Shown one piece after another: positions 8,038 through 15,555 of a stretch of DNA of 26,952 nt. A model generated the notes under the pieces. It saw nothing but the letters and a program-made list of their open reading frames with translations. It searched no databases and was not told the origin of the DNA. The stretch's first letter is position 1, and every line of letters begins with the position of its first letter. Source of the stretch: Verrucomicrobiales bacterium (lineage in GTDB: Bacteria > Verrucomicrobiota > Verrucomicrobiia > Verrucomicrobiales > DEV007); contig PAPL01000056.1 of NCBI GenBank assembly GCA_002708885.1, forward strand, positions 17,087 through 44,038, given 5' to 3'. The translations under genes were made by a program, and so were the position numbers.

Positions 8038-8947
8038 CCTTTTCCTCCCCCCTATGAACTTTTTTATTTTTTATGTCATGTTCAACTTCTGACAAAGCCA
8101 CAAGTGAATCTTCCTCTATACTATTCATGATAAACGCATTGGCACCTATAGTGCTGCGAGCTCCAATGACAGTCTCTCCTCCCAGAATGGTCGCACCTGG
8201 ATAAATGACTACCTCATCCTCAACATTTGGATGACGCTTAATGCCCTTTATTGGATTACCATCATCATCTTTTGGAAAACTTCGAGCACCCAATGTGACT
8301 CCATGATAAAGCTTCACATGGCTGCCTATGACACAGGTTTCGCCAACGACAACTCCAGTCCCATGATCAATAAAAAAATGAGTACCTATCTGTGCTCCTG
8401 GGTGAATATCAATGCCCGTTTTTGAATGGGCCCACTCGGTCATCATTCTGGGTATGAAAGGAATGCCAAGAGAATATAATACATGTGCCATCCTCTGAAT
8501 CGCAATGGCTTCAAGGCAAGGATAAGCAAGGATAATTTCCTCAAAACTTTTTGCTGCCGGATCGCCCTCATAAGCAGCCTCCACATCAGTTCGCAATACG
8601 CTTCTTAGTTCGGGCAATTCAGATAAAAAATGACACACTAAATCATCAGGAGATTTTTCTCGAATTTCTTTAGAACCATCAGTTGCGAGTCTCAGGCTTC
8701 TATTTATCTCTTTTGATAAGTTCAAAAGAATTTGCGAAACTACCTGACTTGTTTCCTTCTCAAGATTTTCTGAATCAATTGCATCGGTTTCTAGAAAACC
8801 GGGGAAAACGAGCCTAAGTAAATCTTCACAGATTCCCGCAACGGCCCGCCTTGACGGCAAATTAGCGCTGTCAATACGGTTGATACCACCCACCTCCTGG
8901 TAAGAGACGAGTAGATCTTCAACTATCTGGCTTTTTAAGTTTTCCAT
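8024..8947 (-). CDS. cysE: Serine O-acetyltransferase
   Basis: A 307-residue acetyl-CoA:L-serine O-acetyltransferase, first step of cysteine synthesis in the cytoplasm. The helical N-terminal domain covers about 1-180. The left-handed beta-helix follows, with hexapeptide repeats from GIDIHPGAQIG through GATILGG to GANAFI. The active-site stretch FIDHGTGVVVGET contains the catalytic histidine-aspartate pair, and the loop after GVTLGA is present. The long form resembles the EpsC-type branch found in many non-enteric bacteria. No cysK is next to it. The end overlaps the SprT-like gene by 14 bp, so the two are probably cotranscribed. ATG 8947 is preferred; no Shine-Dalgarno is seen. Confidence 0.92.
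   Translation of the reverse strand: MENLKSQIVEDLLVSYQEVGGINRIDSANLPSRRAVAGICEDLLRLVFPGFLETDAIDSENLEKETSQVVSQILLNLSKEINRSLRLATDGSKEIREKSPDDLVCHFLSELPELRSVLRTDVEAAYEGDPAAKSFEEIILAYPCLEAIAIQRMAHVLYSLGIPFIPRMMTEWAHSKTGIDIHPGAQIGTHFFIDHGTGVVVGETCVIGSHVKLYHGVTLGARSFPKDDDGNPIKGIKRHPNVEDEVVIYPGATILGGETVIGARSTIGANAFIMNSIEEDSLVALSEVEHDIKNKKVHRGEEKDESS
8044..8050 (-). promoter_or_regulatory. Strong Shine-Dalgarno of the SprT-like gene
   Basis: On the minus strand 8050-8044 reads GGGGAGG, 6 nt before the ATG at 8037. It lies inside the last codons of cysE. It stands out because nearly all other starts in the window lack any such sequence. It fits translational coupling of an internal operon gene. Confidence 0.6.
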
Positions 8948-9124
8948 ATATTAGCTGGTCAAATAGCAAAAAATTACCCATTAACCAAAATAAAATAGTA
9001 ACTAATATAAATAATAAGGTAAACTTAAGTAAATGTCTTGCGATGAATGCCACTTTTTTATATCTCGAAAAAGCACAACCAAAGAATTAGCCTAAAATAA
9101 CCGTACCGGTATACCTCATGTGAA

Positions 9125-9153
9125 TTGACAGAACAGGGTAGTGAACTTATTAA
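9125..9153 (+). promoter_or_regulatory. Sigma-70-type promoter of the lipoprotein gene
   Basis: A perfect TTGACA (9125-9130) and TATTAA (9148-9153, four of six) are separated by 17 nt. Transcription would start near 9160, about 15 nt before the ATG at 9175. This argues against the in-frame TTG at 9157 as start. Confidence 0.55.
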
Positions 9154-9174
9154 GAATTGGTCCGAATAATTGAC

Positions 9175-9648
9175 ATGCAGACAAATTTATACCTCAGATT
9201 TTGTGCTGCCCTCTTCCTGATTCTGTTACATTCAGGATGCCAATCCCTGAACAGCGAAACCAAAATAACAAATTCCAAATATTTCCATCTGGACCCCGAA
9301 AAAGAAATTAATTCTCCGGACCCCATGGTTAGATTTGAACAACTTCATTTTTTGCATGGTGCAGTCACTGAAAAAGAGAAAGAGCAACGGGCAGGGCACT
9401 ACTATGTATTTTGGTGGACAGATCCCCATCATCGACCAGCAACTATCCGGTTTGAATATCGTCAGAAGAAAACGGGCTCTAAGGTTTATTATCGCGAAGT
9501 CAGAACTTTAAATCCAAAGAAAAAGAACAAAACCAGATTCGAAATCACAGGTAAGGAATACAAAAGTAAAGGGAAAGTAACCGCCTGGCGTCTTCTAATA
9601 TTAAGAGAAAATCAAATCATTGCCAGCGATCAATCCTACCTCTGGTAA
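9175..9648 (+). CDS. Small lipoprotein of unknown function
   Basis: A 157-residue protein with a lipoprotein signal peptide: hydrophobic residues 8-18 and a lipobox ending LHSGC at about 19-23, so the mature protein starts with a lipidated cysteine and is membrane-attached. The mature part is small, rich in aromatic and basic residues, with a central HYYVFWW stretch and alternating charged strands suggesting a beta-rich fold. I do not recognise the family. The ATG at 9175 is chosen over TTG 9157 because it gives a compact signal peptide and sits just after the predicted promoter. The gene is monocistronic by its own promoter and a downstream hairpin. Confidence 0.75.
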   Translation: MQTNLYLRFCAALFLILLHSGCQSLNSETKITNSKYFHLDPEKEINSPDPMVRFEQLHFLHGAVTEKEKEQRAGHYYVFWWTDPHHRPATIRFEYRQKKTGSKVYYREVRTLNPKKKNKTRFEITGKEYKSKGKVTAWRLLILRENQIIASDQSYLW

Positions 9649-9711
9649 AATCATATATTATATCCATACCCTCACTGCTCAAAAAAAAGCTAACTCTGCA
9701 TGATTCCCCTT

Positions 9712-9738
9712 GCCTATCTTGTTCGATAGGCTTTCCTT
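9712..9738 (+). terminator. Rho-independent terminator after the lipoprotein gene
   Basis: A perfect 7-bp stem, GCCTATC (9712-9718) with GATAGGC (9725-9731), has a 6-nt loop and is followed by a T-rich tract TTTCCTTT. It separates the lipoprotein gene from the STAS gene, which starts 21 nt later. Confidence 0.55.
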
Positions 9739-9759
9739 TGAACTGGTTTTAATTTTAAA

Positions 9760-10296
9760 GTGAATCCGGTCGCACCTATCTATGTTGGTCAGCTCCAGAA
9801 TGGGGTGGTATGGATCCGTGTCGAAGGGAAAGGCTCATTCCAGAATAGTCATGGAATGAAAGAGTTCGCAAAATTAATGATAACTCGAGGCGCTAAACAA
9901 TTTGTCATTGATCTAGAAAATTGTCCTGTCATGGACTCCACATTCATGGGAACACTTGTGGGAATAAGGAAGTCATTGGGCACTGAAAACCAAAGAAATC
10001 TCGAAATCATTAATGCCAATTCCCGAAACACTCAGCTACTTGTGAGTCTGGGCATTGATCTCTTATTAAAATTAGACACAGAGGGTAAAGTTTGGCCGGA
10101 AATTAGAAATCAAATCTCAAACCATATCCAAAACGAACAGTATCTGGATATTGCTGAACTGAGCAAAGAAGAAAATGTTAAACAATCACTTGAAGCTCAT
10201 CAGAACCTTTCAAATGCAAATAAGAATAATGTGCCAAGATTCAGGGACGTGATTCATTTTCTCGAAAAAGAACTTGGGCAACAATCTGCCTCCTAA
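9760..10296 (+). CDS. STAS-domain protein (anti-sigma factor antagonist-like)
   Basis: A 178-residue protein whose first 110 residues form a STAS domain of the SpoIIAA/RsbV type: FVIDLENC at about 48-55, then VMDSTFMGTL with S60 at the usual phosphorylation position, and a closing LGIDLLLKL helix. Such proteins bind a partner kinase or anti-sigma factor when dephosphorylated. The remaining about 65 residues are charged and helical, longer than a minimal antagonist. The adjacent gene encodes a SpoIIE-type phosphatase, the natural enzyme to dephosphorylate S60, so the two likely form a partner-switching pair; no kinase is in the window. The start is GTG at 9760. Confidence 0.85.
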   Translation: MNPVAPIYVGQLQNGVVWIRVEGKGSFQNSHGMKEFAKLMITRGAKQFVIDLENCPVMDSTFMGTLVGIRKSLGTENQRNLEIINANSRNTQLLVSLGIDLLLKLDTEGKVWPEIRNQISNHIQNEQYLDIAELSKEENVKQSLEAHQNLSNANKNNVPRFRDVIHFLEKELGQQSAS

Positions 10297-10319
10297 TGAA
10301 ACATTAGCCGCTTACGATC

Positions 10320-11765
10320 ATGACCATACTCATCGTAACGCTATTAGGATCCCTTGCCATTGTATTGGTTTGTTTCATCTATATCTATCGGTATCAAACA
10401 ATCATTAACGACCTCAAACAGCAGCGTAATGATATTGAAAAAGAAGAACTTCGAATGTTTGAGTTCCTCAAGAGCTTAGGCGAAACCTTATCTCAGGAAG
10501 GAGGCACTAATCCCGGCACCCTGCATCGCACCATTGTTCGCGGAGCTGCTATGGTGGTTGATGCTCATGGCGCTGCTTTATATCTTCTGGACAAAAGTCA
10601 GGATAACTTAGTATCTGAATATCAAAGTGAGGCTTGTCCCATACTCGTTCCTGTTCCATCTCATATAGCAGAACAATCAGAGAAAATTCCAAACACAATT
10701 GATAGCTACCGCCGGCTCACGAGTGTTGGAAAAGATTGGGGTCCTTTTGGTGAATCTTTAAGGGCAAGAAAATCATTACATATTAAGAATATTGGGAATA
10801 ATCCACATTTTAAAAATGCAGACGCAAAAATTCATAAAGGCGTTTCAGCTATAATTGCCCCTCTATGCTATGGAGAAAAGGAGCTTGGAATATTAGCTGT
10901 GGCAAATGAAGCAAGGGGCGAGAATTTCACAAAAAACGATTTTGAAGTTTTTCAATCCATTGCGGAGCAATCAGCTTTCGCATTAGGAAATTCGATTGTT
11001 CATCTTGAAGCCGTAGAAAAAAAGAACCTAGAAAAGGAACTGAACACTGCCAGCGAAGTCCAACGTATTCTACTACCATCAAAATCGCCAGAACTCGAAG
11101 GGTACAAGATAATAGGTCTTAATGTCCCCGCACGAATAGTCAGCGGAGACTATTTTGATTTCTTTGAATTAAACGATAGCCATTTGGCCGTTGTCATAGC
11201 TGATGTATCAGGAAAGGGAGTTCCAGCATCATTAATTACTGCCATGTGTAGGAGCGTTGTGAGAGCTAATGCAATCAATGCTTCCTGCCCCGCTGACGTT
11301 CTACGCAAAGTGAACCAACAACTATTCCCTGATATCCGTGAGGATATGTTCATAAGTCTAGCATTTCTTATTTTGGAAAAAGGGACCGGAAAAATATCTA
11401 TAGCGAGGGCAGGGCATGATGCGCCTCTGCTCTTCAAAGCTAGTTCAAAAACTGCTGATCCGGTTCAAAGTCCAGGAATAGCGATCGGCATTGATTCAGG
11501 AGATGTCTTCAATGAGGCCATTGCAGAGCATGGAATTCATTTGGATACAGGAGATATTCTTCTGTTATATACTGACGGAGTAAATGAAGCATCCGATATA
11601 AGGGGGGAAGAATTCGGACTCCAAAGACTACACAAAACACTCATTAGTGCTGCGCCAAAAGGAGCAGACAATCTAATAAGCGAAATACAGCAATCTGTTA
11701 ATAAATTTGCTAGTAATGTCCCGCAAAATGATGACATCACACTGATTGCAATAGAAAAAACATAA
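10320..11765 (+). CDS. Membrane GAF-SpoIIE/PP2C serine phosphatase (RsbU-like)
   Basis: A 481-residue sensor phosphatase. One transmembrane helix spans about 3-23, then a coiled coil (about 25-45), a GAF domain (about 60-222), a short helical linker and a SpoIIE/PP2C domain (about 245-480). Metal-binding acidic residues are visible: D277 and D280 in SGDYFDF, D295 in ADVSGKG, the aspartate of YTDGVNEA and the NDD near the end. It should remove phosphate from the STAS partner 23 bp upstream in response to a ligand or membrane signal read by the GAF domain. The length and order are typical of RsbU-like enzymes in PVC bacteria. The cognate kinase and target are not in the window. Confidence 0.9.
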   Translation: MTILIVTLLGSLAIVLVCFIYIYRYQTIINDLKQQRNDIEKEELRMFEFLKSLGETLSQEGGTNPGTLHRTIVRGAAMVVDAHGAALYLLDKSQDNLVSEYQSEACPILVPVPSHIAEQSEKIPNTIDSYRRLTSVGKDWGPFGESLRARKSLHIKNIGNNPHFKNADAKIHKGVSAIIAPLCYGEKELGILAVANEARGENFTKNDFEVFQSIAEQSAFALGNSIVHLEAVEKKNLEKELNTASEVQRILLPSKSPELEGYKIIGLNVPARIVSGDYFDFFELNDSHLAVVIADVSGKGVPASLITAMCRSVVRANAINASCPADVLRKVNQQLFPDIREDMFISLAFLILEKGTGKISIARAGHDAPLLFKASSKTADPVQSPGIAIGIDSGDVFNEAIAEHGIHLDTGDILLLYTDGVNEASDIRGEEFGLQRLHKTLISAAPKGADNLISEIQQSVNKFASNVPQNDDITLIAIEKT

Positions 11766-11790
11766 AGTCTTTACATAAAAAATACCTTTT

Positions 11791-11819
11791 TTAGCTATTT
11801 TAGAATTATCGGGTATAAT
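11791..11819 (+). promoter_or_regulatory. Promoter upstream of grpE
   Basis: A perfect TATAAT (11814-11819) has TTAGCT (11791-11796) 17 nt upstream as a weak -35. The leader to the grpE ATG would be about 23 nt. No CIRCE inverted repeat or clear heat-shock sigma-32 consensus is seen, so heat control, if any, is not evident here. Confidence 0.5.
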
Positions 11820-11848
11820 GCGCGCCCAATAACTAATGCCCATATCAA

Positions 11849-12490
11849 ATGAGCAAAGAATCAAAAAAGAATAAAGATCAGGCTAAAGAGAATCCTAAGA
11901 ACAAGGAGGAATCTTCTATCGATGAAGATAAAAAAGATAACCTCAAGCAAGAATCAAAGGATCCCAATGAAGAAATACCAAAAAAGGAAGAGGATCCCAA
12001 AGATCCTTTGGAGGAGGCACTTGGACAAGCAGAGCACTGGAAAGACATTGCAGCCAGAAATCAGGCAGAATTGGACAACTATCGCAAACGTATGGCAAGA
12101 GATAAAACAGATGCTATTAAATTTGCCAATGCCGGATTACTTTGTGAATTATTACCGGTAATCGACAGTTTCCAAATGGGTCTTGATGCGGCCAAATTAG
12201 AAGACTCTGAATCTATAATTACTAAGGGAATGGAAATGGTTCAGAAACAGTTAGATGAATTCTTTTCAACGCAAGGGGCTACAGAAATATCAGCCATTGG
12301 TCAGACATTTGATCCTAATCTGCATGAAGCAATTTCTCAGGAAGAAAGCGATGAAATACCGGAAGGTGAAGTTATAAGCCAAATTAGAAAAGGTTATCGA
12401 CTCCATGACAGACTATTGCGCGCGGCTAATGTCATAGTGTCAACGGGTCCAAAAAAAGATCCGGAATCGGGTGAGGAAAAAGGCTCATAA
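11849..12490 (+). CDS. grpE: GrpE, nucleotide exchange factor for DnaK
   Basis: A 213-residue cytoplasmic co-chaperone that releases ADP from DnaK. The first about 60 residues are highly charged, low in complexity and probably disordered. The long dimerising helix follows (about 60-125, with NQAELDNYRKRM), then the beta-wing domain with FDPNLHEAI and GYRLHDRLLRAANVIVS, matching the family signature. The length is normal. It precedes dnaJ by 55 bp; dnaK is absent from the window. There is no Shine-Dalgarno. A TATAAT promoter lies just upstream. Confidence 0.95.
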   Translation: MSKESKKNKDQAKENPKNKEESSIDEDKKDNLKQESKDPNEEIPKKEEDPKDPLEEALGQAEHWKDIAARNQAELDNYRKRMARDKTDAIKFANAGLLCELLPVIDSFQMGLDAAKLEDSESIITKGMEMVQKQLDEFFSTQGATEISAIGQTFDPNLHEAISQEESDEIPEGEVISQIRKGYRLHDRLLRAANVIVSTGPKKDPESGEEKGS

Positions 12491-12545
12491 ATAAATTCAC
12501 TACCTATTTAACCCAGACCATACCTAACAATAGAATATAATTTGG

Positions 12546-13673
12546 ATGTCTAAGCGTGATTACTACGAAGTCCTCGGAATCAAAAAGGATGCGAGTGCCT
12601 CTGAAATCAAAAAGGCTTATAGAAAAGCTGCTGTAGAGCACCATCCGGATAAGAATCCGGATGACCCCTCAGCAGAAGAACGTTTTAAGGAAGTAAGTGA
12701 GGCTTATGAAATATTAAGTGATGAAGAAAAAAAGAGCACTTATGACCGGTACGGTCACTCTGCTTTCTCTGGTCCGGGCGGGCCAAGGGGTGGAGATCCA
12801 TTTGATATCTTCAAAGAAGTCTTCGGAGGAGGTGGTGGCGGTGGCGGTATATTTGAGGAACTCTTCGGAAACAGCAGAAGACGCGGCAAAACAAGTAACA
12901 ATAGAGGTTCAGATCTAAGATATGATCTGCAAATAACCCTGGAAGACGCAGCGATGGGCACTGTCAAGGAACTCGAATTGGCAAAACCCATTACCTGTAA
13001 AAAATGCAAAGGTTCTGGTTCATCTAGTGGGTCCGGAACAACTTCATGCAACACATGTGATGGTCATGGCCAGGTAATTTCATCTAGGGGATTCTTCCAA
13101 GTACAGCAAGCATGTCCAGATTGCGGAGGTACCGGAAAAATCATTAAAGATCCGTGCACAGGATGCGGAGGAGAGGGAAGATCAGAAGAACTGACCCGAA
13201 TCAAATTAAAAGTCCCCGCAGGAATTGCTCATGGATCCAGAATCCGGTCATCAGGAAATGGAGAGGCTGGTCTCCGAGGAGGACCTTCCGGAGACCTTTA
13301 CGTCGTTATACACATCCGTGAACATGATATTTTTGAACGTGATGATAATGATCTTTACTGTGAAGTGCCGGTACCATTCACCGTTGCAGCGCTGGGAGGA
13401 GAACTGGAAGTGCCTACATTAGAAGGGAAAGCATCTATAAAAATTCCTGCAGGAACACAAAATTCTACTGTCTTTCGACTCCGGAACCGAGGAGTTCAGT
13501 TTCTGAATTCCTCTCAAAGAGGAGACCTTCATGTTCAGTTGCAGGTAGAAATACCGATAAAGCTGAACAAAGATCAAAAAGAACTTCTAAATCAATTTGC
13601 CAATTCTATAGGAACAAGAAACTCTCCTATTAGGGAAAGCTTTTTCGAAAAGGCAAAACGATTCTTTAAATGA
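12546..13673 (+). CDS. dnaJ: DnaJ (Hsp40) co-chaperone
   Basis: A 375-residue class I J-protein that stimulates DnaK ATPase and delivers substrates. The J domain (1-70) has the HPD motif in EHHPDKN. A glycine/phenylalanine-rich linker with a run of glycines (about 75-110) follows. The zinc-finger region has all four CxxCxGxG units (CKKCKGSG, CNTCDGHG, CPDCGGTG, CTGCGGEG), then the two C-terminal beta-barrel domains. The protein is complete. It sits between grpE and rsmE on the same strand, 25 bp before rsmE. A TATAAT at 12536-12541 is 4 nt from the ATG, too close for an ordinary leader. Confidence 0.97.
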   Translation: MSKRDYYEVLGIKKDASASEIKKAYRKAAVEHHPDKNPDDPSAEERFKEVSEAYEILSDEEKKSTYDRYGHSAFSGPGGPRGGDPFDIFKEVFGGGGGGGGIFEELFGNSRRRGKTSNNRGSDLRYDLQITLEDAAMGTVKELELAKPITCKKCKGSGSSSGSGTTSCNTCDGHGQVISSRGFFQVQQACPDCGGTGKIIKDPCTGCGGEGRSEELTRIKLKVPAGIAHGSRIRSSGNGEAGLRGGPSGDLYVVIHIREHDIFERDDNDLYCEVPVPFTVAALGGELEVPTLEGKASIKIPAGTQNSTVFRLRNRGVQFLNSSQRGDLHVQLQVEIPIKLNKDQKELLNQFANSIGTRNSPIRESFFEKAKRFFK

Positions 13674-13698
13674 TCTAATTCATTCTGAATATTTTTTA

Positions 13699-14448
13699 AT
13701 GCCTAGATTTTACATCAGCCCAGAATTCTGGGACCCTAATAATTTGATATTATGTGAAGCAGAATCACATCATTGTTTGAATGTTTTACGCTTAAAAGAA
13801 GGAGACAAGATTACTGCATTCAATGGACAAGGAGGAGAAGTTCATACGAAAATAGAAACCGCTAACAAGGGTCAAGTTCGACTCAAAGGATCTAATCCGG
13901 TTCAATCGATCAAACCTAAAACCCAGATTGTTCTTGGTCAGGCAATACCAAAAGGCAAAAACATGGACCTGATTATTGAAAAAGCCACTGAGTTAGGAGT
14001 AAGCAAAATCCATCCAATCATATCGGATCGAAGCATTGTACGTATCAGTTCTAATGAAATAACTAAAAAACAGGAGAAATGGCAAAGAGTCGCCATAGAG
14101 GCATGCAAACAGTCAGGGCAAAACTGGTTACCTGAGATAAAAAAACCTAAAAAAACCGAAGAATTATTTCAGCATAATCAGCCACAATATGATTTGCTTC
14201 TCATTGCATCGCTCCAAAAAGGATCCAAAAGCTTAAAAGAAATTTTATCCGAATATCTAATTGCCCACGACCAAAATGAACCCAGTTCAGCCTTAATGTT
14301 AATCGGTCCAGAAGGAGACTTTACGCCATCAGAAATTAATCTGGCTATGAATTTCGGCTGCTTCCCGATGACATTGGGCCCGATTGTCCTCCGTTCAGAA
14401 ACGGCAGCCATCTATTCTTTAAGTGTACTCAGTTACGAGCTATCATAA
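13699..14448 (+). CDS. rsmE: 16S rRNA (uracil1498-N3)-methyltransferase RsmE
   Basis: A 249-residue SPOUT-family methyltransferase using S-adenosylmethionine to modify U1498 of 16S rRNA. It has an N-terminal PUA-like domain (about 1-70, with SHHCLNVLRL), and a C-terminal knotted domain with KATELGVSKIHPI, LIGPEGDFTPSE and the cofactor loop LGPIVLRSETAA; the usual form of the last motif is LGPRILRTETA, so this is a mild variant. The length is normal. It is the last gene of the grpE-dnaJ-rsmE unit, closed by a hairpin. Confidence 0.93.
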   Translation: MPRFYISPEFWDPNNLILCEAESHHCLNVLRLKEGDKITAFNGQGGEVHTKIETANKGQVRLKGSNPVQSIKPKTQIVLGQAIPKGKNMDLIIEKATELGVSKIHPIISDRSIVRISSNEITKKQEKWQRVAIEACKQSGQNWLPEIKKPKKTEELFQHNQPQYDLLLIASLQKGSKSLKEILSEYLIAHDQNEPSSALMLIGPEGDFTPSEINLAMNFGCFPMTLGPIVLRSETAAIYSLSVLSYELS

Positions 14449-14454
14449 AAAGAG

Positions 14455-14489
14455 GATACCCGGATTCATGAATCATGAACCCGGGTATT
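14455..14489. terminator. Bidirectional hairpin terminator between rsmE and the DUF1080 gene
   Basis: Arms 14455-14469 and 14475-14489 form a 15-bp stem with two mispaired or wobble positions and a 5-nt loop (GAATC). The CCCGG core makes it stable. An A5 tract (14447-14451) on the left becomes a U-run for minus-strand transcripts, so it best fits ending the DUF1080 gene and probably also rsmE. Confidence 0.65.
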
Positions 14490-14508
14490 CTATGAAGAGA
14501 AATTGTTA

Positions 14509-15492
14509 TTACTTCTTATCTACGACCCAAATGTTACGGTATCTTACAGGGTTCCCATGGTTCTGAAAGAAAACTGGACCAGGCTCAGGTCCTTCTCTCA
14601 TTGGCGATGCGGTCGTTGCATGATCACAAACTGTTTTATCATGTATCAATACACCATTATGCAAAACCGTCATTGTCGCATTGGCAATTTTTTTTCCATC
14701 CTTAAACTTTGCAGCGGTAAAATCAACATCATAAGTTTGCCAAGTTAGGGGAGGGAAACACATGTTCACTAGAGGTGCCTTGGTAGAGTAAATACCTCCA
14801 CATTCATTATGGTGACCTTCAAGAGCAAAAGAATCTAGAACCTGGACCTCATAACGGCCATGTGCGTAAAAACCACTATTACCTCTACCCTGACCTCTTG
14901 CTTTTGGCTTATATGGCGTACGGAACTCAATATGAATCTTGAAGTCACCGAAGGTCTGCTTACTAGTGCATCCCTCCATGAGCAAACCGTCCTTGCTCAT
15001 TCTACCACCTTTCCAAAGATCAGCTCCGTGATCCTTTCCATCAAAAAGAATCACGGCTCCTTCTGGGGCCTTGGCACCTAGAGTTGGGCTCTTGCGTACT
15101 ACACGTTTCAAGCTCCCGATTTTAGCTCCATCCTTCATGATGGTAACTACACCATCCTTAATTGTTCCTTCACTTCCTGTCTCCATTTTAAAACTGGTTA
15201 TACCATCCTTAGTCTCTCCCTTTCCTCTGATCCTGTTATCCTTATTCCCATCCCATCCATCGCCAGGAAGACCGCCTGGATATCCGACCACATCAAATTT
15301 CCCATCTCCAAGAGCGATTATCTGGCCACCTGCATCTCCACCTTCCACTTCACCACGATACTCACCTTGGATCGCATAATCCGCATCCACATTGGCAGGA
15401 TCAATATAAGTGCCATTTTTACTTGGTGCTGAAATCAGAGCATGATTAAAAATGGTAATGAGAGATAAAATAATGAAAGTCTTTCTTTTCAT
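14509..15492 (-). CDS. Secreted DUF1080 (3-keto-disaccharide hydrolase-like) protein
   Basis: A 327-residue exported protein. A signal peptide covers about 1-22 (ending ISA). Residues about 25-135 form a glycine- and aspartate-rich N-terminal domain seen with DUF1080 in Planctomycetes and Verrucomicrobia. The concanavalin-like DUF1080 domain (about 143-327) has AVILFDGKD at its start, FGDFKIHIEFRTP, GNSGFYAHGRYEVQVLDS and an ending FFQNHGNPVRYRNIWV. Some DUF1080 members hydrolyse 3-keto-glycosides; the specific substrate here is not known. It is divergent from the sugar dehydrogenase gene 63 bp away, which could share a promoter region. No partner oxidoreductase of the GFO/IDH type is seen. 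Confidence 0.9.
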   Translation of the reverse strand: MKRKTFIILSLITIFNHALISAPSKNGTYIDPANVDADYAIQGEYRGEVEGGDAGGQIIALGDGKFDVVGYPGGLPGDGWDGNKDNRIRGKGETKDGITSFKMETGSEGTIKDGVVTIMKDGAKIGSLKRVVRKSPTLGAKAPEGAVILFDGKDHGADLWKGGRMSKDGLLMEGCTSKQTFGDFKIHIEFRTPYKPKARGQGRGNSGFYAHGRYEVQVLDSFALEGHHNECGGIYSTKAPLVNMCFPPLTWQTYDVDFTAAKFKDGKKIANATMTVLHNGVLIHDKTVCDHATTASPMREGPEPGPVFFQNHGNPVRYRNIWVVDKK

Positions 15493-15555
15493 AATATAAG
15501 AATTTAGTTTTAATTATTGAGTAATCTATTCAAAGGATCTTAACCTATCGATGCA

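Noticed and set aside
9104..9111. Palindrome TACCGGTA upstream of the lipoprotein promoter as an operator
   Set aside because: Eight bases of symmetry are expected by chance and there is no second copy nearby.
12536..12541. TATAAT just before dnaJ as a promoter
   Set aside because: It is 4 nt from the ATG, which would place the transcription start inside the gene, and no -35 is seen.
12824..12848. Short GGN repeat in dnaJ
   Set aside because: It is the normal low-complexity Gly/Phe linker of DnaJ, not a regulatory or mobile repeat.
12755..13054. 99-codon minus-strand ORF in dnaJ with a run of prolines
   Set aside because: The prolines are simply the antisense of the glycine-rich linker codons of DnaJ.
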